The notes under the pieces: model-generated | What the model was told of the DNA's origin: nothing | Databases searched by the model: none | Seen by the model: the letters and a program-made list of their open reading frames with translations, nothing else | Assembly: GCA_014859785.1 (NCBI GenBank) | Contig: JACUTP010000016.1 | Coordinates: forward strand, 1-18,480 | Direction: 5' to 3' | Source: Candidatus Methanoperedentaceae archaeon | GTDB taxonomy: Archaea > Halobacteriota > Methanosarcinia > Methanosarcinales > Methanoperedenaceae | Length of the DNA stretch: 18,480 nt | Made by a program: the position numbers and the translations under genes | Shown here: piece after piece, positions 6,980-13,753 of the stretch | Position numbering within the stretch: position 1 is the stretch's first letter | How the letters are laid out: the number at the start of each line of letters is the position of its first letter

Positions 6980-7393
6980 TCACTTCAACGGTACGAATTT
7001 ACTTGATTTCGTAGATCCAACACCTGCCGCACCATGGGAAACCCTGCTGCGGGTCAGGGCATATTCTCCCAGGAAATGGCCAAGCATTTCGGGCATAATT
7101 TCCACAGAAACAAATTCCTTGCCATTGTGGACACCCATTTTCAATCCTACCATTCCGGGTACAACTATCATGTCACGCAGGTGTGTCTTTATATTCTCGT
7201 TCTTGTTCCGTACCTTGTTCAATAACTTCTTGTGTTCTTCTGATAAACCTCGTTTTATTGTCCGGCGCTGCCTTGAAGGAACAAGTCCTGCGAATTCATC
7301 AAGGCTCAATTTCTGGAGATCTGCCAGGTTATTTCCCCTGTATGTAAATTCTCCTTTCCTTTTGGGTAATTTTGATGATGTTTTCTTTGCCAT
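6980..7393 (-). CDS. rps19: Ribosomal protein uS19 (S19)
   Basis: A protein of the small-subunit head; 137 aa, archaeal type with an N-terminal extension (KKTSSKLPKRKGEFTYRG). The core shows LVPSRQRRTIKRGLSEEHKK, THLRDMIVVPGMVGLKMGVH and GHFLGEYALTRSRVSHGAA. The SD is GAGGTGA and includes the TGA stop of uL2, 6 nt before the ATG. Confidence 0.97.
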   Translation of the reverse strand: MAKKTSSKLPKRKGEFTYRGNNLADLQKLSLDEFAGLVPSRQRRTIKRGLSEEHKKLLNKVRNKNENIKTHLRDMIVVPGMVGLKMGVHNGKEFVSVEIMPEMLGHFLGEYALTRSRVSHGAAGVGSTKSSKFVPLK

Positions 7394-7399
7394 ATTATC

Positions 7400-8110
7400 T
7401 CACCTCTTCCCCATCCTTCTTGCAGCAATGGAACCCACTTTCTGTCCTGGCGGGGCACCTCTGGACACTGTTTTAGGTTTACCGGGATGCTGCCATCCGC
7501 CGCCGCCGAACGGGTGGTCTACAACGTTCATTGCAACGCCACGGACCCTTGGCCATTTTCTTGCCCTGACCGCCATCCTGTGGAATTTCTTGCCTGCTTT
7601 TACAAACGGTTTTTCGGTACGTCCGCCGCCTGCAACCACACCAATGACAGCCCTGCATCCGGGATTTAGCCGTTTCATCGCCCCGCTTGGCATCTGGACT
7701 ACTGTCTTTTTTGCATCATGTGCTATAAGAATCCCGTACATCCCTGATGCCCTGGCGAATTTCCCGCCGTCGCCCGGCTGCCCCTCTATATTGCAGATTG
7801 GCATGCCTTCAGGAATCTCAGCAAGGCTCAGTGTGTTTCCAGGTTCCACGGGCGCTGAAATCCCGCACTGGATTACCTGTCCGACTTCAATACCCTCGGG
7901 GATCAGCATTAACCTCTCTTCCCCGTTACTGAATGATATCCTGCCAATGGGTGCGGACCTTGCAGGGTCATGTACAATTTCACGGACAGTACCTGTAACG
8001 AGCTCGTCCCGTTCCTTGAGATGTTCAAGATTTGCCTTGAATTTATGAGATGGTGCCTTGTATGTCGGGGAACCTTTTCCCCTGCTCTGAGCAATAATTC
8101 TTTTTCCCAT
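7400..8110 (-). CDS. rpl2: Ribosomal protein uL2 (L2)
   Basis: A central large-subunit protein near the peptidyl-transferase centre; 236 aa, the archaeal length. It starts MGKRIIAQSRGKGSPTYKAP. The conserved C-terminal loop VVDHPFGGGGWQHPGKPKTV, then SRGAPPGQKVGSIAARR, carries the His region typical of uL2. Nine nt separate it from the uL23 stop; the SD is AGGGTGAT and begins inside the uL23 TAG. Confidence 0.98.
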   Translation of the reverse strand: MGKRIIAQSRGKGSPTYKAPSHKFKANLEHLKERDELVTGTVREIVHDPARSAPIGRISFSNGEERLMLIPEGIEVGQVIQCGISAPVEPGNTLSLAEIPEGMPICNIEGQPGDGGKFARASGMYGILIAHDAKKTVVQMPSGAMKRLNPGCRAVIGVVAGGGRTEKPFVKAGKKFHRMAVRARKWPRVRGVAMNVVDHPFGGGGWQHPGKPKTVSRGAPPGQKVGSIAARRMGKR

Positions 8111-8119
8111 AATATCACC

Positions 8120-8365
8120 CTAAAATATTCCTAACCTCGAAGCCAATTCCGTGGCGGTGTTAGCCCCTTCAAAAACCACGATTGCTTTCTTTTTTCCTTT
8201 GGACGTTATCATTGTATTCACTGTCAGCACTTTCACGCCATAGAGCTTTTCAAGCTCTGTCTTCACTCTGTCCTTTGTATCATTTATACCCACGATGAAC
8301 TGGAGTGAATTATTCATTTCTGCCTGGATGGTTGCTTTCTCTGTAACGAAAGGATGTGATATCAT
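8120..8365 (-). CDS. rpl23: Ribosomal protein uL23 (L23)
   Basis: A protein at the exit-tunnel mouth and docking site for SRP; 81 aa, the short archaeal form. It shows ISHPFVTEKATIQAEMNNSL, then VKTELEKLYGVKVLTVNTMI and a basic end TSKGKKKAIVVFEG. The ATG overlaps the uL4 stop as ATGA, with a strong SD (GAGGAGG) inside uL4. The stop is TAG. Confidence 0.97.
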   Translation of the reverse strand: MISHPFVTEKATIQAEMNNSLQFIVGINDTKDRVKTELEKLYGVKVLTVNTMITSKGKKKAIVVFEGANTATELASRLGIF

Positions 8366-9114
8366 TGTAATGCCTCCTCGAGTCTTGCTACCGCTGATTC
8401 GGTGAAAATCGTTAAACGCCCCGCGTGTGTACCTGGTGCCAGCAGTTCGGTATTAAGCCGATCGTATGTAACTATGTCAACACCGGGAATATTGCGTGCT
8501 GCCTTTTCAATCCCATTATCCTCGCAAGTAACGATCAATACACTCTTGTGTTTCTTGTATTTCCTGCCGCGAAGCTTTCCTTTCCCTGCCCTGATTGTCC
8601 GGGTTCGAGCTCTCTGGATATCAGAAGAAAGGTTGGCAGCTTCCATGAAAGAAACCACTTCCTTTGTTCTGGCAATCGATGACAGGTCATCTACCACAAC
8701 AAGTGGCAAGCCGGCTGAGAAAATATGTCCCCTGTTTGCAACAAGGTGGGGATTTGCGGTAGCGGAAATCGCCGATTTGATGGCTTTCCTGCGTTCTTTA
8801 TTGTTCACCTTCTCCGTCCTGTCTTTTTCAGGTTTTGGAGGATGAGCTTGCCTGCCCTTTACTGCCTGCGGTACTCTTGCTGCGCGCCTGCCGTCCATTA
8901 GCCTCGGCACTCTTGCAACAGCACGTCCTGGCCCCCAGTTTTCTGCTGAGGTATTCATTCCTGCCATAAAATGTGGGCCATAGGGCTGCTGGCGGTTTGC
9001 CTGTGCAGCCAGCACTGCTTTTTTGATAAGGTCAGGGCGGTAATCCTCATCGAATAAAGTAGAAGAGATTGTTTTTGTTGAATTTCCTGATAGGTCGATT
9101 ACTTTTATATCCAT
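8362..9114 (-). CDS. rpl4: Ribosomal protein uL4 (L4)
   Basis: A large-subunit protein with a loop reaching the exit tunnel; 250 aa, archaeal/eukaryotic type. The ATG at 9114 is preferred because the GTG at 9123 is part of the GGGTGA SD. It starts MDIKVIDLSGN. The tunnel loop region is NRQQPYGPHFMAGMNTSAEN plus the basic RVPRLMDGRRAARVPQAVKG. KERRKAIKSAISATANPHLV and the tail PGTHAGRLTIFTESA also match. Confidence 0.97.
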   Translation of the reverse strand: MDIKVIDLSGNSTKTISSTLFDEDYRPDLIKKAVLAAQANRQQPYGPHFMAGMNTSAENWGPGRAVARVPRLMDGRRAARVPQAVKGRQAHPPKPEKDRTEKVNNKERRKAIKSAISATANPHLVANRGHIFSAGLPLVVVDDLSSIARTKEVVSFMEAANLSSDIQRARTRTIRAGKGKLRGRKYKKHKSVLIVTCEDNGIEKAARNIPGVDIVTYDRLNTELLAPGTHAGRLTIFTESAVARLEEALQ

Positions 9115-9119
9115 GAGAA

Positions 9120-10130
9120 TCACCCTTGCTTGGATTGCAGGCTTAAATAGCTTATCTCCGGAACCGATACTCGCTGTTCCTTTGGTCTGATTGCTGGTCT
9201 GATTCGCACCAGCCTTTTTACAGGACCGGGTACGCTTCCCTTTATGATTATATAATTGTTCCTGACAATGCCGTAGTTCAGGAAACCGCCAGCAGGTGTA
9301 ACAGATTCGCCGTTTTCACCTATTTGCATAACCTTCTTGTTGAATTCTGTTCTCTGGTGGTATCCCGTCTGTCCCAGCTGCGGCACTCTCCAGCTTACGT
9401 GGTGCGGCTTCCAGGGGCCGAGGTTTCCTACCTGCCTCTTGCTGCCCTGCCTTGAGTGCTTGCCTTTCCCGAGCTGTATCCCCCAGCGTTTTACAGGACC
9501 CTGTGTCCCTTTTCCTGTTGTTACTGCAATAACGTCCACAATATCACCGTCTTTGAAAACATCGCCTATTTCAACTGTTTTCCCGAGAACTGTCCTGGCG
9601 TACTCGAACTGTTCTACCAGATTACTGCCTCCAATTTTGTTTTCCATGAGCTCGGGTTTTTTCCTGGGGATGCCCGGAACTTTTTCAGGTAATGTGTATG
9701 TTATTACTTTCAAATCCCTGGCAACGCCGTCGTTGATTAACTGCTCGATTTTCGAAAGTGCACCCTGAAGGTCATGCTTCTTCGGAAGAGTCAGTGCGCG
9801 GTCAAGTTCTCTGTCAAGGTCATCAGTCCATGCTTCAGCGATTGCATTTGCCCCGTAAGGACTATCATCATAAACGCGTATGGCTGCAACCTTCAGGGGC
9901 GGAGTTTCCAGGATTGTAACCGGTACTGAAATTACCATTTCCGATGTTAAACTATGAGGAGTATTGTCCGTCATCATCACGTGTGTCATTCCGGCTTTGT
10001 AACCTGCAAACCCTAACAGCCCGGGTTCTGCCTGTTTTGGCCAGGCTCTTACACGCGGCGTTTCGCTTTTTACTCTTTTACGCGGGCTGTATGCAAGTGA
10101 CCCGCGCCTTGGTCTGTGTGTCTCTGACAT
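9120..10130 (-). CDS. rpl3: Ribosomal protein uL3 (L3)
   Basis: A large-subunit assembly initiator and the first gene of this operon; 336 aa, archaeal type. It starts MSETHRPRRGSLAYSPRKRV, then LLGFAGYKAGMTHVMMTDN. The conserved central part holds GKGTQGPVKRWGIQLGKGKH and GPWKPHHVSWRVPQLGQTGY. The start is fixed by the strong SD AAGGAGGA (10135-10142), 4 nt before the ATG. No S10, EF-Tu or S7 gene is upstream, as expected for archaeal clusters that begin at uL3. Confidence 0.97.
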   Translation of the reverse strand: MSETHRPRRGSLAYSPRKRVKSETPRVRAWPKQAEPGLLGFAGYKAGMTHVMMTDNTPHSLTSEMVISVPVTILETPPLKVAAIRVYDDSPYGANAIAEAWTDDLDRELDRALTLPKKHDLQGALSKIEQLINDGVARDLKVITYTLPEKVPGIPRKKPELMENKIGGSNLVEQFEYARTVLGKTVEIGDVFKDGDIVDVIAVTTGKGTQGPVKRWGIQLGKGKHSRQGSKRQVGNLGPWKPHHVSWRVPQLGQTGYHQRTEFNKKVMQIGENGESVTPAGGFLNYGIVRNNYIIIKGSVPGPVKRLVRIRPAIRPKEQRVSVPEISYLSLQSKQG

Positions 10131-10330
10131 TATGTCCTCCTTAATTGATGAAATCTAATATTAATGCGGGAGTACTTTTTACAAGTTGCAAACCCTGTGT
10201 TTGCAATGTGGTCTTCTCAAAAGGATTCTGACTTACAAGCATTTACGGGCTTGCGATTGCCGCATTGGCCCTTGCTGTTCATCAAATCCGACTAAATCGA
10301 CTTCAACTTGCGTTTTATATACGCATCGCA
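10131..10330 (-). promoter_or_regulatory. Long structured 5' leader of the uL3 operon
   Basis: If transcription starts about 25 bp from the box at 10354-10361, the mRNA has a leader of about 200 nt. It can form two clear hairpins: 10186-10193 with 10199-10206 (TTGCAAAC / GTTTGCAA, perfect, 5-nt loop), and 10247-10250 with 10268-10271 plus 10252-10255 with 10261-10264 (GGGC/GCCC, TGCG/CGCA). A direct repeat, AAATCCGACT / AAATCGACT, lies at 10285-10303. A role in feedback control by a ribosomal protein is inference only. No open frame of note is seen. Confidence 0.45.
10309..10325. promoter_or_regulatory. TATA-like box inside an inverted repeat
   Basis: TGCGT (10309-10313) and ACGCA (10321-10325) are perfect inverted arms around TTTATAT. 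This could be a second start site for the uL3 operon, or an operator-like site that covers a TATA box. Read on the minus strand the box is TATATAAAA. Confidence 0.35.
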
Positions 10331-10353
10331 ATTCGCTCTAAATGAGCTTGGAG

Positions 10354-10370
10354 TATATAAATGCTTTGGG
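10354..10370 (-). promoter_or_regulatory. Likely main TATA/BRE promoter of the uL3 operon
   Basis: On the minus strand CCCAAAGC is followed by ATTTATATA, close to the archaeal BRE + TATA pattern (purine-rich A stretch, then TTTATATA). It is the best of three TATA-like boxes here, judged by its BRE. The expected start is near 10331. Confidence 0.5.
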
Positions 10371-10409
10371 CGTGAAGTCTTGCACGATGCCCATAGCATC
10401 ATGATTCGT

Positions 10410-10425
10410 TTGGATTTTATATAAA
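10410..10425 (+). promoter_or_regulatory. TATA box for the 10446 mini-gene
   Basis: TTGGA followed by TTTTATATAAA on the plus strand. The box centre is about 25 bp before the ATG at 10446, the distance expected for a leaderless archaeal transcript. The box also reads as TTTATATAAAA on the minus strand and might serve the uL3 operon instead. Confidence 0.4.
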
Positions 10426-10445
10426 CATAATTAAACAATATCCAC

Positions 10446-10607
10446 ATGAGGACTCTTTATTATCTCCTGGTTTGGAAAAACCCGAAGACAAAGAGAAAAA
10501 CAACCTATATCGAAACATTCTTTTCAAACAAACCAGTTTCGAGATATGAAAACGAAACAACGAAATTAAAACTAACTCAAAACGAACGCAGATTTGTTGT
10601 CTGGTAA
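10446..10607 (+). CDS. Possible 53-aa hypothetical protein, leaderless
   Basis: This short plus-strand frame is divergent from the ribosomal operon. It starts ATGAGG at 10446, about 25 bp after a TATA box, and ends TAA at 10605-10607 inside a strong hairpin followed by a T-rich run. The protein starts MRTLYYLLVWKNPKTKRKTT and ends KLTQNERRFVVW. It is basic (many Lys/Arg), has no Cys, and shows no membrane segment or motif I recognise. The promoter, frame and terminator form a coherent unit. However, the frame is short, the DNA is A-rich, and I know no homologue. It could be chance, or the transcript could be a non-coding RNA. Confidence 0.35.
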   Translation: MRTLYYLLVWKNPKTKRKTTYIETFFSNKPVSRYENETTKLKLTQNERRFVVW

Positions 10608-10660
10608 CGAACTCACGACGGCCAGAGCCAGCATGAGTTCGTTATTGGTTTTTAATCTTT
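10605..10660 (+). terminator. Hairpin with T-rich tail after the mini-gene
   Basis: TAACGAACTCA (10605-10615) and TGAGTTCGTTA (10634-10644) form a perfect 11-bp stem, with a smaller GGC/GCC stem inside the 18-nt loop. On the plus strand it is followed by TTGGTTTTTAATCTTT. It lies between the converging mini-gene and the surface-protein gene, so it may end transcription from both sides. Confidence 0.55.
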
Positions 10661-10689
10661 CGTATTAAGTTTGCTTTTGGCTCAATAAC

Positions 10690-11286
10690 TTACTGTTTAC
10701 TTCTGCGAATCATGAATATCAAACTAAATACTCCTATCCCGGTGAGTGCTATTGTGGATAACTCAGGGACCGGGGGTGGCGGTCGGAGATCAGTTGAACT
10801 GGATAGGCTGCTTTGAGAACCAGGATTGCCACCTGAACCACCGCGAACTATACATGGCGGCACCTGTAATGTCAACTTCTCTTCGTTGCTGGAGAGATTT
10901 ATAGAAGAAACCCCGTATAGAAGGGGGAGGTCAATCCTCTTTATCTGGTCCGGCTGTAAATCTATTGTTGTGCTAAATGGATAACCAATGCTAATTGATA
11001 TATTACCCTTATCAAGATTGCTTATCCGCAGGTCGATAACCTGCTCATAATCGGTTAAATTAGTACAGGTCAGGACCTCTCCGGAGAATTTCAACCCGGT
11101 TACCTCGTATTCTGTCAGAACCTGTGCTCCTGTGGTCTGAGGTATTGAAAGATCTGCATCAGCAGGGTTTTCAATTATTTGTTCATCATCATTAATGCTA
11201 TTGAGGCTTGTACTCACTATCGTAATACCGAAAACAAGCAAAGAAAGTGAGACCAGTATTATTACAAATAATTTTCGATTATCCAT
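10690..11286 (-). CDS. Secreted/surface protein with PEF-CTERM-like C-terminal sorting signal
   Basis: A 198-aa protein with a typical export pattern. It has a basic N-terminus and a hydrophobic segment (residues about 5-27, LFVIILVSLSLLVFGITIVS). A beta-rich extracellular part of about 110 residues follows, with two Cys. Next comes a Gly/Ser/Pro linker (GGSGGNPGSQSSLSSS). The C-terminus is PPPPVPEL (174-176 = PEL), a hydrophobic helix (STIALTGIGVFSLIFMI) and RRSKQ. This layout is that of archaeosortase-processed PEF-CTERM proteins (family knowledge); the motif is PEL here. The middle domain is not one I recognise. A TATA box at 11309-11319 fits a nearly leaderless start. It is probably anchored at the cell surface. 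No sortase gene is in the window. Confidence 0.75.
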   Translation of the reverse strand: MDNRKLFVIILVSLSLLVFGITIVSTSLNSINDDEQIIENPADADLSIPQTTGAQVLTEYEVTGLKFSGEVLTCTNLTDYEQVIDLRISNLDKGNISISIGYPFSTTIDLQPDQIKRIDLPLLYGVSSINLSSNEEKLTLQVPPCIVRGGSGGNPGSQSSLSSSTDLRPPPPVPELSTIALTGIGVFSLIFMIRRSKQ

Positions 11287-11308
11287 ATTTATTAATACTC
11301 TTTCATGC

Positions 11309-11319
11309 TATATAAATAT
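11309..11319 (-). promoter_or_regulatory. TATA box of the surface-protein gene
   Basis: On the minus strand it reads TATTTATATAG. The predicted start about 25 bp on is near 11289, only a few bases before the ATG at 11286, so the mRNA is probably leaderless. Confidence 0.5.
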
Positions 11320-11563
11320 TATTCTAAGAAATATATATTATCATTATTATTATCCTAATTATCATAATGTTTAATAAGATTCCATATAAAATATGTGCTA
11401 CTTTCTCATCTTTGAAAAGTATGCAAGCATACGCAAACAGTATCCAATACATATTATGTCAAAATCATAAAAAACAATATCTGTAGATGTATACTATCAA
11501 ACCTTGACGATGTTTTCCAACGGTATTTCGATGCTATAGCGAAGGGCATTACTTGAGTAAATA

Positions 11564-11576
11564 AGTATTTAATAAA
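11564..11576 (+). promoter_or_regulatory. TATA box of the MgtC/DUF4010 gene
   Basis: AGTATTTAATAAA lies about 25-28 bp before the ATG at 11597. There is no SD before that ATG, which fits a leaderless transcript. Confidence 0.45.
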
Positions 11577-11596
11577 GCATCAACCTTTGATTATTA

Positions 11597-12886
11597 ATGA
11601 TTGACCTGGTATCTCAGTCATTTGCCAATACGGACGTCAACATCGATTTTTTACAGAAATTAGCCCTTGCCACACTCATCGGTATTCTTATAGGAGTTGA
11701 GCGTGAACACAGGCGCACCGAATCCGTCGAGTTAATAGCAGGTGTTCGGTCGTTTACCATTTCCTGCATTTCGGGCATGCTCTCGTCATACCTTGCCCAG
11801 TCCATACATATCGGTATCCTGGTTGTCACCCTTTTATTTTTTGCCATGATTTCAATCCTTTTCATATACGTGAAAAACGTGGTAATGAAACAGCCGGGGA
11901 TAACAGGACCGATTGCTCTTTACTGCACGTTCCTGCTTGGAATCCTCATATCCTATGACTATTACCTTCTTTCTGTTGCGGGTGCAGTGATATTAACCCT
12001 TCTTCTTGCTGAAAAACAACCCCTTCATTCCTTTGCCACGAATCTCACGGATGATGAAATACTGAGTGCTGTCAGGTTCATGGCAGTTGTCTTCATTCTC
12101 TTTCCCATAACCCCTGATGAGTTGTTCATGGGCGTGCTCAATCCGAGATGGGTTCTTCTCATTGTTATATTCGTCTCGACTATCAGTTTCATAAGTTTTG
12201 TCATAATGAAGCGGGTGGGAACAGGGCGCGGTATCTTCCTGTCCGGGCTTCTTGGAGGACTGGTAAACAGCGAGGCTACAACAGGTGCGCTTGCATCAAT
12301 GGCAAGGAAAAAAACCAAACTCATTGAGCCTGGTTATGTCGGCATCATACTTGCAAACGCTTCCATGCTTATAAGGAACCTTGTAATTGCATTTATCGTT
12401 GACCCTTCAGGGCGTGTCCTCTTGCTGATGGCACCGCCCCAGGCTGCCATTACACTGTTTGCCGTTGCCACGGTAATAAGATCAAGAAAGGATGCTGCTA
12501 CTGATGAGGAAATTAACCTGCAATCGCCTTTCAGCCTGTCCCCGGCAATAAGGTTCGCATTCGGTTTTGCAGGATTGTCCATATTCCTGAGATTTCTAAG
12601 CGCATGGGCTGGAATTGCAGGTGTTTATGCAGCCGCGCTCGGTGGTTTCATCAGCAGTGCTGTCGTAACGGCATCTGTGACAGCACTTGCAGTAAGCGGC
12701 ATTGTTCCGTACAGCACGGCAGCGCTTACAGCTGTTCTTGCAAGTATCATAAGTACTGGCACGAAAATTATGCTTGTCAGGTGGTCAGGTCCCCCGAAAC
12801 TTGTTCAACTGGTAAACAGGGCATTTATCCGTTTTATCATCGTTGGAGTTGTTGTTGTGATTATCTGGGGGATATTCATAACCTAA
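11597..12886 (+). CDS. MgtC/SapB-DUF4010 family membrane protein
   Basis: A 429-aa integral membrane protein with about 11-13 hydrophobic segments. The N-terminal part is MgtC/SapB-like (residues about 18-150): LATLIGILIGVEREHR followed by AGVRSFTISCISG. The second half is DUF4010-like, with the Gly-rich FLSGLLGGLVNSEATTGALA, the EPGYVGIILANASMLIRNLV stretch and GFISSAVVTASVTALA. Proteins with this architecture are widespread in archaea and bacteria. Bacterial MgtC is tied to Mg2+ limitation, but the transported substrate, if any, of this family is not established. It is 30 nt ahead of the protease gene on the same strand and may be co-transcribed with it. Confidence 0.85.
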   Translation: MIDLVSQSFANTDVNIDFLQKLALATLIGILIGVEREHRRTESVELIAGVRSFTISCISGMLSSYLAQSIHIGILVVTLLFFAMISILFIYVKNVVMKQPGITGPIALYCTFLLGILISYDYYLLSVAGAVILTLLLAEKQPLHSFATNLTDDEILSAVRFMAVVFILFPITPDELFMGVLNPRWVLLIVIFVSTISFISFVIMKRVGTGRGIFLSGLLGGLVNSEATTGALASMARKKTKLIEPGYVGIILANASMLIRNLVIAFIVDPSGRVLLLMAPPQAAITLFAVATVIRSRKDAATDEEINLQSPFSLSPAIRFAFGFAGLSIFLRFLSAWAGIAGVYAAALGGFISSAVVTASVTALAVSGIVPYSTAALTAVLASIISTGTKIMLVRWSGPPKLVQLVNRAFIRFIIVGVVVVIIWGIFIT

Positions 12887-12916
12887 ATTTATTAATCAGG
12901 AAAACAATGATTGTAC

Positions 12917-13747
12917 ATGCTGGAAAATATAAGTACTACTGACCTTTTAATTATTTCGGGTGCGGTGGTTTTTCTTTATATCCTGATGTATCCGCAGTTC
13001 CAGATGCGCTCAGCCCGCAGGAGAAGGATTGGAAGTATCCGGGCAATGGAGGAAAAATGGGGAACTAAAGTACTTACAATGATACACCGCAAAGAAGCAA
13101 TTTCCATGTTCGGAGTGCCGGTGTACCAGTATATCGATATCGAGGATGCGGAAGAAATCCTGCGCGGAATAAGGGAGGCAAAAGAAAAACCTATTGACCT
13201 TATTATCCACACCCCTGGAGGGCATCTCCACGCTTCCATCCAGATAGCAAGGGCGCTTAAGAACCACACGGCGAAAACCCGTGTTTTTGTCCCGCACTAT
13301 TCCATGTCAGGCGGGACACTCATCGCCCTTGGCGCTGATGAGATTATTATGGATAAGGCTGCCTCCCTCGGACCTGTTGACCCGCAAATCGGTGACCTGC
13401 TGCGCGGCGTGTTCCCCGCACCTTCATGGCTTCATGTTGCTAGGAAAAAGGGGCTGGAAGCGGATGATGTTACCCTTATGATGGGTGACATTTCCGAAAA
13501 GGCGCTGAATTTCACAAGGGATGTACTGAACGAGCTTCTGGACGGCAAGTTTGATGACAGGAAAAAGCAGGAACAGGTTGTTGATAAACTCTCGGGTGGT
13601 GAGATGATTCATGCCCATCTCATATCAGCAGAAGATGCAAAAAAGCTCGGACTTCCTGTTTCCACAGAATTGCCGCCTGAAATCCACGAGTTCATGAAGA
13701 ATTACAGGGCAATAAGACCGAATGTGGAATACGTAACGCAGGGGTAA
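12917..13747 (+). CDS. Membrane-anchored ClpP-like serine protease, SDH (PF01972) family
   Basis: 276 aa from the ATG at 12917. A TTG at 12911 gives two more residues and sits at a better distance (9 nt) from AGGA, so it is a real alternative. One membrane segment is near the N-terminus (LLIISGAVVFLYILMY), followed by a basic RSARRRR stop-transfer stretch. The crotonase/ClpP-like fold shows DLIIHTPGGHLHASIQIARA, forming the oxyanion region. The likely catalytic serine is in PHYSMSGGTLIALGADEI (the second Ser, about residue 131). Then come ASLGPVDPQIG and a C-terminal GGEMIHAHLISAEDAKKLGL. The family is related to SppA/ClpP. The natural substrate is unknown; membrane-protein quality control is inference. 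The stop is at 13747; the hypD remnant on the other strand begins just after it. Confidence 0.85.
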   Translation: MLENISTTDLLIISGAVVFLYILMYPQFQMRSARRRRIGSIRAMEEKWGTKVLTMIHRKEAISMFGVPVYQYIDIEDAEEILRGIREAKEKPIDLIIHTPGGHLHASIQIARALKNHTAKTRVFVPHYSMSGGTLIALGADEIIMDKAASLGPVDPQIGDLLRGVFPAPSWLHVARKKGLEADDVTLMMGDISEKALNFTRDVLNELLDGKFDDRKKQEQVVDKLSGGEMIHAHLISAEDAKKLGLPVSTELPPEIHEFMKNYRAIRPNVEYVTQG

Positions 13748-13753
13748 CTGCGG

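Larger units (their letters stand above)
11287..11596. other. AT-rich divergent intergenic region
   Basis: 310 bp between the surface-protein gene (minus) and the MgtC-like gene (plus). It holds the two promoters listed separately and an inverted repeat GTATGC-AA-GCATAC at 11419-11432. Otherwise it has AT-rich simple runs at 11331-11370. I see no gene or RNA in it. Confidence 0.6.

Noticed and set aside
7119..8048. A 309-codon plus-strand frame
   Set aside because: It is antisense to uS19 and uL2; its length comes from the GC-rich codon pattern of uL2. It has no recognisable motif.
10143..10232. Possible C/D box RNA on the plus strand (TTGATGA ... CTGA)
   Set aside because: The C box departs from consensus, the boxes are about 80 nt apart, and there is no clear inner D'/C' pair or terminal stem.
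10289..10447. A frame of about 50 codons on the minus strand in the uL3 promoter region
   Set aside because: It runs over three TATA-like boxes and has only a poorly placed SD-like GGAG, so it is better read as promoter DNA.
12604..12942. A 112-codon Cys-rich plus-strand frame
   Set aside because: It is an out-of-frame shadow of the MgtC/DUF4010 gene.
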